A stretch of DNA of 39,283 bases from Pseudobdellovibrionaceae bacterium (GTDB lineage: Bacteria; Bdellovibrionota; Bdellovibrionia; Bdellovibrionales; Bdellovibrionaceae): assembly GCA_030158485.1 (NCBI GenBank), contig JAOASS010000013.1, positions 111,400 through 150,682 on the forward strand, read 5' to 3'. Below the pieces are notes generated by a model that made no database searches, was not told the origin of the DNA, and saw only the letters and a list, made by a program, of their open reading frames with translations. The position numbers and the translations under genes are program-made. This document shows, in pieces, positions 8,176 through 16,908 of this stretch (positions are counted from its first letter, which is position 1; the number at the start of each line of letters is the position of its first letter).

Positions 8176-9834
8176 ATGAAAACGGTTGGTATTGATATTG
8201 GAAGTCATCAAATCAAAGTTGTTGAAATAACTTCGACAGCCCGTAGCTTTCACATTACAAATTATCACGTCCTTCAGTTAAAATACGGTGGACCACAAGA
8301 TCTTGATCTTGAAGTTATCGATTTTCTTCGCGGCCTTGTTTCAAAAATGGATCTTGAACAAACTCAATTCGTTTTAGGTCTGCGCCAAGACAAAGTCGCT
8401 GTTCGATTCCGTACTTTTCCTTTTACTGAAAAAAATAAAATAGCTAAAACTCTTCCTCTTGATTTAGAAGATGAACTTCCTTTTTCTGTTGATAATTCAG
8501 TTCTCGATTTTAAAATGATTCGCACTCGCGGCTCTCAAGCTGAAATTCTGGCTTGTGCGACACCTCGACACAATGTTGAAAAACTTGTTTCGTTTTTTCA
8601 AGATGTCGGTGCTCAACTTGATATTCTTTCCCCGGAAGGCGTTGCTTTTTCAAATCTGATTGAAAATTTTGATGGCCCTGTTCCTGTCGAACTGCCACTG
8701 TCTGTTGAATTAGATCACAGTCCCAACAAAAGAGAAGTCGAAGTCTTCTTGCACTTAGGTCACAGCCGAACTCTAGTTTGCGCTTTTGAAAAGCAAAGAC
8801 TTGTCAGTGTTCGAAGTCTCTTTTGGGGTGGACAAAATATAACCCAAGCTATCGCCACAAAATATCAACTTCCATTACCTGAAGCGCAAAAAGAAATGGA
8901 ACTAAAAGCTTTTATCTTAAATTCAAAACAACAAGCTAGTTTTGAAGCAAAAGTTTTCTCAGATACAATTTCGCAGTCTGTTCGAGAAATGGCTCGGGAC
9001 TTACAACTTTCCCTGTTAGAAATAAAAACAGAACTTCAATGTGAAATTAAAAATATTCAAACAACAGGTGGAGTCAGCCAAATCCAAGGCCTTGGAGCTT
9101 TCCTCACTCAGATGCTAGAGCTTCCAGTTAATAAAGTAAAACTGTGGGACCGATTTGGCCCGACTTTATTTGAAAAAAATGAAAGTTTAGAAGTAAAGCT
9201 CTCTGTCGCTTTGGGTCTGGCGCTCGAAGGTCTTAAAAAACCTCGAAACCCTGCTCTTAACTTTCTTCGTGGTGACTTATCGAATAAACCCTCAAGAATT
9301 AAAACACTTTGGGAAGACTTCAGTCTTTCGATCATGTGGGGAAGCGCACTTGTTATTGCGATGATAATTTGGGCAAGCCTACGTGTCGGATACGCTGATC
9401 ACTTGGCGCAAACTTCAAATGAAGTCCTTAAAAAACAAGCTCAAAATATAGCTAAACTCACTGCACGCAATGCCAACGAAAAAGGTGTTAAAAAATACAT
9501 CAATGAAAAACGCAAAGTTTCTGTTGAAATGGGAAATGTCGCAAAGATTATGAAAGTCACAACTGCTTTTGATGTTTTAAAAAGAGTGAGCGAACTCGTT
9601 CCGGCTCCAAACCAATTACGCTTAGATGTCAGACGCTTTTACGTTCAAGAGCAAAGAGTCTGGTTGGAAGGCTTTGTCAAAAGTCCTCTTGAATCAACTC
9701 TTTTACAGAATAGTTTAAAAAGTTTAGCTCTTGATGGAATGATCACGAAACAAAATCCTTCCATTCGTGGTCCAGCCGACAAGACCGTATTTGCATTTTC
9801 ATTCAATGTCGAACGTGGTCTCAGCAAGGAATAG
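8176..9834 (+). CDS. gspL: PilM-like GspL, type II secretion platform protein
   Basis: 552 residues. The N-terminus (MKTVGIDIGSHQIKVVEI) is the phosphate-binding strand of an actin-like ATPase fold shared by PilM and the cytoplasmic part of GspL. TTGGVSQIQGLGAFL is the second actin-type glycine motif. One membrane helix (about 385-405) is followed by a periplasmic ferredoxin-like domain. This cytoplasm-membrane-periplasm layout makes it GspL rather than free PilM, and gspM follows immediately. It should bind the N-terminal domain of GspE. AAAGGA lies upstream of the ATG but with a long spacing. Confidence 0.83.
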   Translation: MKTVGIDIGSHQIKVVEITSTARSFHITNYHVLQLKYGGPQDLDLEVIDFLRGLVSKMDLEQTQFVLGLRQDKVAVRFRTFPFTEKNKIAKTLPLDLEDELPFSVDNSVLDFKMIRTRGSQAEILACATPRHNVEKLVSFFQDVGAQLDILSPEGVAFSNLIENFDGPVPVELPLSVELDHSPNKREVEVFLHLGHSRTLVCAFEKQRLVSVRSLFWGGQNITQAIATKYQLPLPEAQKEMELKAFILNSKQQASFEAKVFSDTISQSVREMARDLQLSLLEIKTELQCEIKNIQTTGGVSQIQGLGAFLTQMLELPVNKVKLWDRFGPTLFEKNESLEVKLSVALGLALEGLKKPRNPALNFLRGDLSNKPSRIKTLWEDFSLSIMWGSALVIAMIIWASLRVGYADHLAQTSNEVLKKQAQNIAKLTARNANEKGVKKYINEKRKVSVEMGNVAKIMKVTTAFDVLKRVSELVPAPNQLRLDVRRFYVQEQRVWLEGFVKSPLESTLLQNSLKSLALDGMITKQNPSIRGPADKTVFAFSFNVERGLSKE

Positions 9835-9844
9835 GTTTAAAGAA

Positions 9845-10528
9845 ATGGCGCTCAATGAATTACGCGATAGATTGGGTCAACAACTCAAAGATCTTGGATC
9901 AAAGATTCAAGAATCTGCACTTTTTCAATCGTTAAAAGAAAAGTTTGATGACTTACCTACCAATCAACAAAAAATAGTTGTTGTTTTACTAGTCGCTGTT
10001 ATCAGTTTTTTTGTTTTTTCTTTTCCCTATGAAAACTGGTCGAATTCTTCCCAAGCCGTAACCGAGTTCGAAGAACGACGACAACTCATCAGAGATCTTC
10101 TAAAAGTGACAAAAGAAACAAGCGAGCTTCCTTCTTTCCCCCCAGCTCCAGAGCTCGGCCAAATTAAAACAGATATCGAGCTCCGACTTCAACAAATGCA
10201 GTTAGTACCCGAACAAATTGCGGGCGTTAACGTTGAAATGCCTTCGAACTCGAATCTTATTCCAATGGGCCGCCAAGATGGTGGAATCAAAGTGATTTTA
10301 AAAAAACTTAATCTTCGACAAGCAGTTGATATTACGTCTCAACTGCAATCAATGGAAACCGCGATTAAACTAAAAAACTTAAGCATCGATTCAAACTTAC
10401 AAGATCCACGGTATCTTGATGCCATTCTCGATTTTGTTGTTATTAAAATTCCGCAAATCAGCTTAGATACAACAAATACTGAATCTGAGGAAAGTAAACT
10501 GAGCCCCGGCAAAAGAGGACGTTTTTAA
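9845..10528 (+). CDS. gspM: Type II secretion protein GspM
   Basis: About 227 residues with a short cytoplasmic N-terminus, a single membrane helix (about 43-62) and a periplasmic domain with coiled-coil and ferredoxin-like character. This is the layout of GspM, partner of GspL in the inner-membrane platform. Sequence identity in this family is low, so position after gspL is the main evidence. I chose ATG 9845, ten bases after the gspL stop. An open frame extends upstream to 9767 but would overlap gspL by 68 bases. Its stop overlaps the gspN start by one base (TAATG). Confidence 0.8.
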   Translation: MALNELRDRLGQQLKDLGSKIQESALFQSLKEKFDDLPTNQQKIVVVLLVAVISFFVFSFPYENWSNSSQAVTEFEERRQLIRDLLKVTKETSELPSFPPAPELGQIKTDIELRLQQMQLVPEQIAGVNVEMPSNSNLIPMGRQDGGIKVILKKLNLRQAVDITSQLQSMETAIKLKNLSIDSNLQDPRYLDAILDFVVIKIPQISLDTTNTESEESKLSPGKRGRF

Positions 10529-11487
10529 TGTTTGAAGGTCTTAAAAAACTTTGGACTCTTTTTAAAAAAGTGAGACTTGGGCTGACTCTTTTTATCATTT
10601 CAACTTTCACTTTTTTTGTTATTCTTTTTCCGCTCAACGATCTGGGAGATTTAGTTTCGTCACAGGTTGCAAAGCTCACTCGAAATCAAGTCTATTTTCA
10701 GTTTGATGATTTAGCGCTCTCGGCGATTCCGCCAGGGCTGCAAATGTCTCACGTTTATATTGAAACAACACAGTTATCCGGCCTGAAAGCTCGCGATGTG
10801 ACACTTCTGCCTTCAGTCTTGGGTGCCCTGAAAGGTAAACCATTTGGAAGCGTCAAAGCTGATGGTTTATTAAAAGGTGATGTGAAACTCAATGTTTCAT
10901 CTGCTCCAAAAAGTGAAAGCGGAGCTGAAAGAACTTTGATTGAGCTCGTTGCAAAAAAAATCAGTTTAAAAGAACTTCGCAGTTTTTTAGGTCTTCCCTT
11001 TTTTATACAAGGTGATTTAAACATCGAGACAAAAACAACGGCTGATTTGACTCTGCAAGAACAGCCCGATATGGATTTGAATTTGGGACTGACTCGGTTC
11101 GAATTACCTCCAACTAATGTCAACACAGCTTTCGGCCCACTGACGATGCCCGAATTAAAATTAAAACAAATTGATTTGAAAGGTCGCCTGAGTGGCGGAA
11201 CTTTTATAATTGAAAAAGCCGATCTCGGGCAAGCAACTGATGAACTACAAGCGACTCTGAAGGGACAAATTAAAATTAATCTTTTGATGAATCTGCAAGG
11301 ACAAATCATACCTCAATTAGGAAGTTATAATTTAGACGTCGACCTGAGAACTCAGAAATCATTTCAAGATAAAGCGAATCTTTTTTTAAGCTTCTTGCAA
11401 TCTCACCAAATAAGTCCAGGCCAATATAAATTTAAAGTTGCTAGTCCACAGTGGGGCATCCCACCACAAATTACTACATTGCGTTAA
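10528..11487 (+). CDS. gspN: Type II secretion protein GspN
   Basis: 319 residues with one N-terminal membrane anchor (about 14-33) and a periplasmic beta-rich domain related to AsmA/GspN proteins, marked by repeated strand-turn patterns such as ALKGKPFGSVKADGLLKG. GspN is an accessory subunit found in many delta-type and Bdellovibrio-type secretion clusters. Its exact role is not settled; it may help with the outer-membrane secretin. It is the last gene of the operon. The 164 bases that follow hold small weak hairpins and the ssb promoter, but no clear terminator. Confidence 0.8.
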   Translation: MFEGLKKLWTLFKKVRLGLTLFIISTFTFFVILFPLNDLGDLVSSQVAKLTRNQVYFQFDDLALSAIPPGLQMSHVYIETTQLSGLKARDVTLLPSVLGALKGKPFGSVKADGLLKGDVKLNVSSAPKSESGAERTLIELVAKKISLKELRSFLGLPFFIQGDLNIETKTTADLTLQEQPDMDLNLGLTRFELPPTNVNTAFGPLTMPELKLKQIDLKGRLSGGTFIIEKADLGQATDELQATLKGQIKINLLMNLQGQIIPQLGSYNLDVDLRTQKSFQDKANLFLSFLQSHQISPGQYKFKVASPQWGIPPQITTLR

Positions 11488-11574
11488 TATCCGATGTGCG
11501 TCGGACGGAATGCTCGATAAAGTTGCAATAATAGGACAGACTTTGGTCTGCGCTATGCTTTGCGTATTCTTTGG

Positions 11575-11604
11575 TTGACGGCAAGAGACCGCCATTAATA
11601 AAAA
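11575..11604 (+). promoter_or_regulatory. Putative ssb promoter
   Basis: TTGACG (11575-11580) is followed by an AT-rich candidate -10 (TAAAAA, 11599-11604) after 18 bases. It lies about 48 bases before the ssb start. The -35 is convincing and the -10 is weak. It suggests that ssb is transcribed apart from the secretion operon. Confidence 0.35.
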
Positions 11605-11651
11605 TGACCTCGTTGGAATGATTGTCAACTTGAAGACGAGGGGGAGAAAAT

Positions 11652-12086
11652 ATGTCTGGAGTTAATAAAGTTATCATTGTGGGCCGCTTAGGCGCTGATC
11701 CTGAAGTTAAAACAATTAGTGCAGGATCAACAGTCACTCGTTTAAATGTCGCGACTAGCGAAGCTTGGACCGGCAAAGACGGTCAAAAACAAGAACGAAC
11801 AGAATGGCACCGAATCACTGTTTGGGGCAAACTTGCAGAAATTTGCGGAAAGCACCTCAGTAAAGGACGCCAAGTTTATGTTGAAGGTCGATTGCAAACT
11901 CGCTCTTGGGAAGATGCTCAAGGTCAAAAAAAATATGCAACAGACATTGTTGCTAACACAGTTCAGTTTTTAGGATCTGCAGGACAAGAACGAACAACGA
12001 CTTCTTCAAACGGATCATCTCAAGACTTCCAAGATTTCGGACCAGAACCTTCTTTTGATCAATCAAGTGATGAAATTCCATTTTAA
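11652..12086 (+). CDS. ssb: Single-stranded DNA-binding protein
   Basis: 144 residues. The OB-fold occupies about 1-112 and begins [20 protein letters not shown]. Aromatic DNA-contact positions are seen in [14 protein letters not shown] and in [16 protein letters not shown]. The acidic C-terminal tip ends DEIPF, the peptide that recruits repair and replication partners. The linker is short and Ser/Gln-rich. A G-rich ribosome site (GGGGGAG) precedes the ATG. It is a single gene with its own likely promoter and terminator. It protects single-stranded DNA in replication, recombination and repair. Confidence 0.97.
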   Translation: MSGVNKVIIVGRLGADPEVKTISAGSTVTRLNVATSEAWTGKDGQKQERTEWHRITVWGKLAEICGKHLSKGRQVYVEGRLQTRSWEDAQGQKKYATDIVANTVQFLGSAGQERTTTSSNGSSQDFQDFGPEPSFDQSSDEIPF

Positions 12087-12132
12087 AGAAACCCATCTGA
12101 TTAATCTCAAATGAACTAGACTTTAAGTTAAG

Positions 12133-12159
12133 AAGCCCTTGGGATTCCAGGGGCTTTTG
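12133..12159 (+). terminator. Rho-independent terminator after ssb
   Basis: Arms AAGCCCTTGG (12133-12142) and CCAGGGGCTT (12147-12156) pair over 10 positions with one G-U wobble around a 4-base loop, followed by TTGT. It lies 46 bases after the ssb stop. Its downstream half overlaps the candidate promoter of the next gene. Confidence 0.8.
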
Positions 12160-12167
12160 TCTACAAT
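12139..12167 (+). promoter_or_regulatory. Putative promoter of the lipoprotein gene (leaderless geometry)
   Basis: TTGGGA (12139-12144), a 17-base spacer, then TACAAT (12162-12167). The -10 ends six bases before the GTG at 12174, so transcription would start at or next to the start codon. The -35 overlaps the ssb terminator. Confidence 0.45.
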
Positions 12168-12173
12168 CAAGGG

Positions 12174-12599
12174 GTGCATCGACTCACTTTGATTTCTTTT
12201 TTTAAATTCACACTTTTAGCAATCACTGCATTTTTTTTATGTAGCTGCTCCCTTTATAAGTCAGATGGACGCAAAGCTTTTGAAAGTAGTGCCGAACAAA
12301 ATATCAGTCTACAAGATTTTAAACCGATTCAATGTGATGATATTAGCAAAGTGACTTACTGGTATGAAACTCGAATTTCTTCTCCCAAAAGTCAGTGGAT
12401 CGAAAGTTTGCCGCATTTAGAAGTCTGGCAAGATAATCTGATTGGATATCAAATTCGCATTCGAACTTATGAAAATCATACAGATCAGCCGCAGGAATTA
12501 AATTCTGTTACTCGTTGTCAATCTACTTTCTCATCGGTTGAAGAGTGGATTTCTTTACGCTCATTTTATTTAAAATCCTTAGAAGGAGAACAGCTTTGA
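12174..12599 (+). CDS. Small hypothetical lipoprotein
   Basis: About 141 residues. A hydrophobic N-terminal segment ends in LCSC, a lipobox-like site with the modified cysteine near residue 26, so export and lipid anchoring are likely. The rest is a small soluble domain with several Trp and Cys residues and no family I recognise. The start is GTG 12174; a TTG at 12189 is possible. There is no proper Shine-Dalgarno, and a -10 box sits exactly six bases upstream, which fits a leaderless mRNA. Its stop overlaps the TTG start of the next gene by 3 bases, so the two are probably co-expressed. Confidence 0.7.
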   Translation: MHRLTLISFFKFTLLAITAFFLCSCSLYKSDGRKAFESSAEQNISLQDFKPIQCDDISKVTYWYETRISSPKSQWIESLPHLEVWQDNLIGYQIRIRTYENHTDQPQELNSVTRCQSTFSSVEEWISLRSFYLKSLEGEQL

Positions 12600-13465
12600 A
12601 AAATATTTATTTTTTCATCTTTATTTTTACTTTTGCGTTCACTCACACTTCAAATGCTCAAACAATTGTTAACGTGAAAGAAAAAAAAGTTCTCATTGAT
12701 TTGGAAGGCGAAAACCTCAACCCTGGTGACAAGTTTTTTGCAGTTGACGAAGCTGGTAAAAGAAAAGCTCTTTTACAAATCAAACAAGTCAAGAATGGCA
12801 AAGCTGTCGCTGAGATTTTGAAAGGTGCTGCAATTTCTGGGATGGCCATGGTCGCAGCTGGTAAAGCTCATGCTAGCGCTCGAGAATCCAGCGCCGGTAG
12901 CATTCGAAGAGGGCCTCTTGTTGGATCAGCTTATGGATTCACAGGCGCCCTGATGATGAATACTATGAAAATCTCAAGTTTTGATACGACTAATTATGGT
13001 TCTAGATCCTTTGAAATGGTCGGCACGAACTTCGGAGCCAGTGTTTTTTATGATTACCCCTTATCTTCCAATTTATTTGCTCGTGGGCATGGAAGTCTTG
13101 AAATGTTCGATGTTAAAAAAAAATCAAGTCTTCCTATCTGTAAAAATGAAACCTCAACAGATTGTAATGCGACTTTTTTGCAAACTGGCTTTTATGGAAC
13201 ATTTAATCTGAGCCTGACTCCATCACCCAAAAGATTTTGGATTGGCGCTGGCGGTGGCGCTCTGATTTACTTATCTAAAGAAAGTACTGTTCTTCAAACA
13301 AGTCGTTTTTTCTTCAACACAATGATCATGGCGGCTGGTGGACTTGATTATTTCACAAGTCGTAACACTTTTATTCCGGTCACATTCGAATATCAAATTA
13401 TCCCTGACAAAGAAGCCGGAGTTACTTCTTTAGTGTTAAGAGCCGGCTGGGGTCGTAACTTTTAA
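12596..13465 (+). CDS. Signal-peptide beta-barrel outer-membrane protein, unknown
   Basis: About 289 residues. A hydrophobic signal peptide (LKNIYFFIFIFTFAFTHTSNA) would be cut after about residue 21. A short beta-rich domain follows, with the phrase LNPGDKFFAVDEAGKRKALL, and then a Gly/Ala region. The second half has alternating hydrophobic and aromatic strands (about 100-289) and ends in GWGRNF with a terminal Phe, as expected for an outer-membrane barrel. I chose TTG 12596 because AAGGAG (12583-12588) lies 7 bases ahead and the earlier frame start lacks a signal peptide. Partner of the preceding lipoprotein. Function unknown. Confidence 0.75.
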   Translation: MKNIYFFIFIFTFAFTHTSNAQTIVNVKEKKVLIDLEGENLNPGDKFFAVDEAGKRKALLQIKQVKNGKAVAEILKGAAISGMAMVAAGKAHASARESSAGSIRRGPLVGSAYGFTGALMMNTMKISSFDTTNYGSRSFEMVGTNFGASVFYDYPLSSNLFARGHGSLEMFDVKKKSSLPICKNETSTDCNATFLQTGFYGTFNLSLTPSPKRFWIGAGGGALIYLSKESTVLQTSRFFFNTMIMAAGGLDYFTSRNTFIPVTFEYQIIPDKEAGVTSLVLRAGWGRNF

Positions 13466-13488
13466 ACCCTAATCGCTTAGTGCCGATC

Positions 13489-14304
13489 TTAATCGATGTA
13501 AATATCCGGAATTAGTTTTTGGGTGGGATCAATTGCATAACTTTGAAGGTCTTTTCCCACCTGCAAAATTATGTCTTCATCAAAAAAAATCTGACTGTTT
13601 AATTCACGATTTCTGAGAATCTCAAAGGCTGCATCTGATACAATTTCAGGCTTTCGAGATCTTTTGATGGCTTCAGGCCCCCCTAATAAATTCTTGACCG
13701 CTGCCGTTGCAACTAAAGATTTGGGCCACAATCCATTGACTTGAATTCTTTCTTTTTTAAATTCTTCTGCCCAGCCTTTGACCATCATGCTCAAGCTGTA
13801 TTTCATCACACTGTAAGCCAGATAGGGCGCCAACCACTTTTCATGAAGTGTGCTGAGGGGTGGACATAAAGCGAGGATCGCGGGCTGTGATGACTTTCGC
13901 AGAAAAGGAAGCGCTTGTTGAACTGTGACAAAATGCCCTCTGACAATCACGCTGTGCATGAGATCAAAACGCTTCATTTCTGTTTTTTCAGTTGAAGTTA
14001 AAAAAATGGCACTGGCATTTAAAATAACGCCGTCGATTCCACCAAAATGATGATTTGCTTTTTCAATTGCTAACTGAATCGCGTTCTCGTCACGAACATC
14101 CAGCTGCAAAGCTAAAGCCTGTCCACCTGCTTTTTTAATTTCTTCAGCTGCTGTAAAAATCGTGCCTTCTAATTGAGGATGGGCTTCAACTGTTTTTGCC
14201 GCGATTACAATATTAGCACCTACGGAAGCTAACTTTTTGCCAATAGCTAAACCAATTCCGCGACTTGCTCCTGTAATAAAATATGTTTTATTTTTAAAAT
14301 CCAC
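13489..14304 (-). CDS. Short-chain dehydrogenase, HSDL2-like
   Basis: 271-residue Rossmann-fold oxidoreductase. The cofactor motif TGASRGIG is at 11-18 and the YxxxK catalytic pair is Y164 and K168 (AYSVMK). The usual NNAG is replaced by ILNASAI (95-100). The segment KTVEAHPQLEGTIFTAAEEI closely resembles hydroxysteroid dehydrogenase-like protein 2, a lipid-linked SDR subgroup whose substrate is uncertain. It starts at GTG with GGAAGGGC upstream and lies 20 bases after the rel gene, so it is probably the last gene of that transcript. It converges on the barrel gene at its left with 23 bases between them. Confidence 0.88.
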   Translation of the reverse strand: MDFKNKTYFITGASRGIGLAIGKKLASVGANIVIAAKTVEAHPQLEGTIFTAAEEIKKAGGQALALQLDVRDENAIQLAIEKANHHFGGIDGVILNASAIFLTSTEKTEMKRFDLMHSVIVRGHFVTVQQALPFLRKSSQPAILALCPPLSTLHEKWLAPYLAYSVMKYSLSMMVKGWAEEFKKERIQVNGLWPKSLVATAAVKNLLGGPEAIKRSRKPEIVSDAAFEILRNRELNSQIFFDEDIILQVGKDLQSYAIDPTQKLIPDIYID

Positions 14305-14324
14305 CGAGTTTCGCCCTTCCTATT

Positions 14325-16544
14325 TTAAGACATGACTCGCTCAACACCTAAAATACCACGAATTTTTTGAAGACCTAAAATAGCTTCCGATAATTGCTTT
14401 GCGTCTCTGACTGATATTTGAAAAACACAAATCGCTTTTTTATCTTTCGTTGTACGAACTTGAGCTGATTCAATATTAATTCCATGCACCGCAAAAGCTT
14501 CTGACATCATTTTCAATAGCCCTGTGATATCTTGTGATAAAACCTTAAGCTTCACATTTCTTTCTTGTCCGAGCTCTGCTTTTTTACTTGTCCACTGAAC
14601 TTCTACTTTTCGCTCCTGATCTAGCTCAAACGCTTTTTTACAATCAGAGCGATGAAGAGTGACACCGCGCCCTCTTGAAATAAAACCGACGATAGAATCA
14701 CCCGGAATGGGTGAGCAGCATTTTGCAAAATGCACAAGAACATCATCCATACCATCAACACTGACAAGTGATTTACTTTTCCTGATTTTCGTTTGCGCCG
14801 CTTTAACAACTTTATCCATAAATGACTGAGTTTCAGTCTTTTCTGTCTGCTGATTAAAGTTCGGGAGTAATTTCTCAACTAAATTTCGAGGTTCTAATTT
14901 CCCGTAGCCAACTCGAATGAACATTTCTTCCATTGAATGAAGACCAAAATCTTTTAAAAATTGATTAAAAACATCCCCTTGGAAATGTTTTGCAGCCGCG
15001 GCTCCAAATTTTCGAAATTCTTTTTCAACTAATTCTTTACCTAATATCAATGAACGTTTGCGTTGCTCTTCTTTTACGAACTGTCTGATCTTTGATTTTG
15101 CTTTGGAAGTCACTGCAAATTTTAACCAGTCTTTTGATGGAGACTGAGTTTTGGATGTTACAATTTCGATAGTATCGCCATTTTGCATACGGTATTTGAG
15201 TGGAACCATCTTTCCGTTTACACGAGCCCCCATACATGAATTTCCAAGATCCGAGTGAATACTATATGCAAAATCAAGCGGAGTTGCCCCTTCGGGAAAT
15301 TCTCTGACATCACCATTTGGAGTAAAAACATAAATTTCAGATTCAAAAAGATCTGTTTTAACAGTGTCTAGAAACTCTTCAGGGTTCCTGACATTTTGAT
15401 GCCACTGAACAAGCTCTCGAAGCCACTGTGCTTGTGCTTCCGTTTTATTCGAAGAAGCATTACCTTTTTCTTTATACTTCCAGTGCGCAGCAATCCCTCG
15501 CTCTGCAATCAAATGCATCTCTTGTGTCCGAATTTGAATTTCGATTCTTTCCCCACCGGGACCCATCACTGTTGTATGAAGTGATTGGTAATTATTAGCT
15601 TTGGGCATCGCAATGAAGTCTTTAAATCGGCCTGGCACGGGCTTCCAAATCGAATGGATATAACCAAGTGCTTCGTAACATTCTGGAATAGAACTCACAA
15701 TCACTCTAAAAGCTAAAACATCATAAACTTGTTCGTAATCCAGATCCCGTGACGTCATTTTTTTATAAATTGACCAAAGATGTTTTGATCGACCCTGAAC
15801 TTCATGTTTTAAGTTTGTCTTACCCAGGGCTTCGCCAATTTGCTTTCTTACTTCTTCAATATAACGATTTGTTTCTGCTTCAGACTTTTTAATTTGCTGA
15901 ACTAAAATATAATACACGTCGGGTCTATAATATCGAAAACAGAGATCTTCGAGTTCAATTTTAAGAGTGTTAATACCCATGCGACCAGCCAATGGACAAT
16001 AGATCTCAAGAGTTTCAAGAGCAATGCGTGATTGTTTATCATAAGGCATGTGGTGAAGAGTTCGCATGTTATGCAATCGATCTGCTAACTTCACTAAAAC
16101 GACTCGAACATCTTTACCCATAGCCACAATCATTTTACGAATATTTTCGCCCTGCTTTTCAACTGAGTTTCGAAATTTCATTTGATTGATTTTCGTAACC
16201 CCATCAACAAGTGTTGCAATGGTTTCACCGAATTCACGTTTTATATCATCTAGTGTCGCAGTTGTGTCTTCGACTGTGTCATGCAAAAGCCCCGTCACAA
16301 TAGTTTCAATGTCTAATCTTAGATCTGCTAGAATTCCTGAAACAGAAAGTGGATGAGAAATATAAGGCTCGCCACTTCTACGAAACTGTCCTTCATGATG
16401 TTTTTCAGAAAAAGTATAGGCTCGACGAATAAGATTTAAATCCGCTTGCGAATCGTACTTTGCAATTTTCTCGCAAAGTTCATCCACAGTTTTAAGTGGC
16501 TTCCATGAATGAAAATCGTCCGTTGTAAAATGGGCTTGAGCCAT
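14325..16544 (-). CDS. spoT: Bifunctional (p)ppGpp synthetase/hydrolase (RSH family)
   Basis: 739 residues, full-length RSH. The HD hydrolase domain has H64, H88-D89, E92-D93 and KLADRLHNMR (152-161), all intact. The synthetase domain carries RFKD ahead of the Y in NYQSLHT, the RXKD signature of bifunctional enzymes, so both making and breaking (p)ppGpp is likely. TGS (about 400-465) and a C-terminal ACT domain follow. It sits downstream of gmk and rpoZ, the same linkage as gmk-rpoZ-spoT in gamma-proteobacteria. No second RSH is in the window. It should control the stringent response. Confidence 0.95.
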   Translation of the reverse strand: MAQAHFTTDDFHSWKPLKTVDELCEKIAKYDSQADLNLIRRAYTFSEKHHEGQFRRSGEPYISHPLSVSGILADLRLDIETIVTGLLHDTVEDTTATLDDIKREFGETIATLVDGVTKINQMKFRNSVEKQGENIRKMIVAMGKDVRVVLVKLADRLHNMRTLHHMPYDKQSRIALETLEIYCPLAGRMGINTLKIELEDLCFRYYRPDVYYILVQQIKKSEAETNRYIEEVRKQIGEALGKTNLKHEVQGRSKHLWSIYKKMTSRDLDYEQVYDVLAFRVIVSSIPECYEALGYIHSIWKPVPGRFKDFIAMPKANNYQSLHTTVMGPGGERIEIQIRTQEMHLIAERGIAAHWKYKEKGNASSNKTEAQAQWLRELVQWHQNVRNPEEFLDTVKTDLFESEIYVFTPNGDVREFPEGATPLDFAYSIHSDLGNSCMGARVNGKMVPLKYRMQNGDTIEIVTSKTQSPSKDWLKFAVTSKAKSKIRQFVKEEQRKRSLILGKELVEKEFRKFGAAAAKHFQGDVFNQFLKDFGLHSMEEMFIRVGYGKLEPRNLVEKLLPNFNQQTEKTETQSFMDKVVKAAQTKIRKSKSLVSVDGMDDVLVHFAKCCSPIPGDSIVGFISRGRGVTLHRSDCKKAFELDQERKVEVQWTSKKAELGQERNVKLKVLSQDITGLLKMMSEAFAVHGINIESAQVRTTKDKKAICVFQISVRDAKQLSEAILGLQKIRGILGVERVMS

Positions 16545-16629
16545 ATCCTATGATATATCGGATTGGTAAGCCTTCAACAAAAGTCGGGTTTTAAACTTAT
16601 TTAATTTTTTATTAAAGACAGAATGAGTC

Positions 16630-16881
16630 TTATTCTTCGGAAGGTTTATTCAGATCGCGTTCGATTTCAGCTTTCATAGACGGAAAGTCCATATTGTTTT
16701 CATAGCCTACGTTACCAGCTGCCACTTCACGCAAAGAAGCTACAACAAACTTGTTTTGCTTGAAAGCCACAGTTGCTTCGGAACCTTTCATTAGCTGCTT
16801 CACGCGCTTTGCCACCATGAGAACCAAGGCAAATCGATTTGGAACTTTTTCTAAGCAATCTTCAACCGTGACACGAGCCAT
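16630..16881 (-). CDS. rpoZ: RNA polymerase omega subunit
   Basis: 83 residues beginning [26 protein letters not shown], the standard omega N-terminus with the conserved NRF and the Lys-rich helix that wraps the beta-prime tail. The acidic C-terminus is typical. GGAGG sits close before the ATG. It lies 27 bases after gmk and 85 before the rel gene. Omega helps assemble polymerase and in proteobacteria contributes to ppGpp binding, which fits the neighbour. Confidence 0.95.
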   Translation of the reverse strand: MARVTVEDCLEKVPNRFALVLMVAKRVKQLMKGSEATVAFKQNKFVVASLREVAAGNVGYENNMDFPSMKAEIERDLNKPSEE

Positions 16882-16908
16882 GAAACCTCCGAGATCAAAC
16901 TTTTATGA

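Noticed and set aside
10755-11309. 184-codon open frame antisense to gspN
   Set aside because: It lies wholly inside a well-supported gene and its protein has no recognisable domain; it is a shadow frame.
11530-11545. Small hairpin CAGAC/GTCTG after gspN as a terminator
   Set aside because: The stem is only about 5 bp and no T-run follows it.
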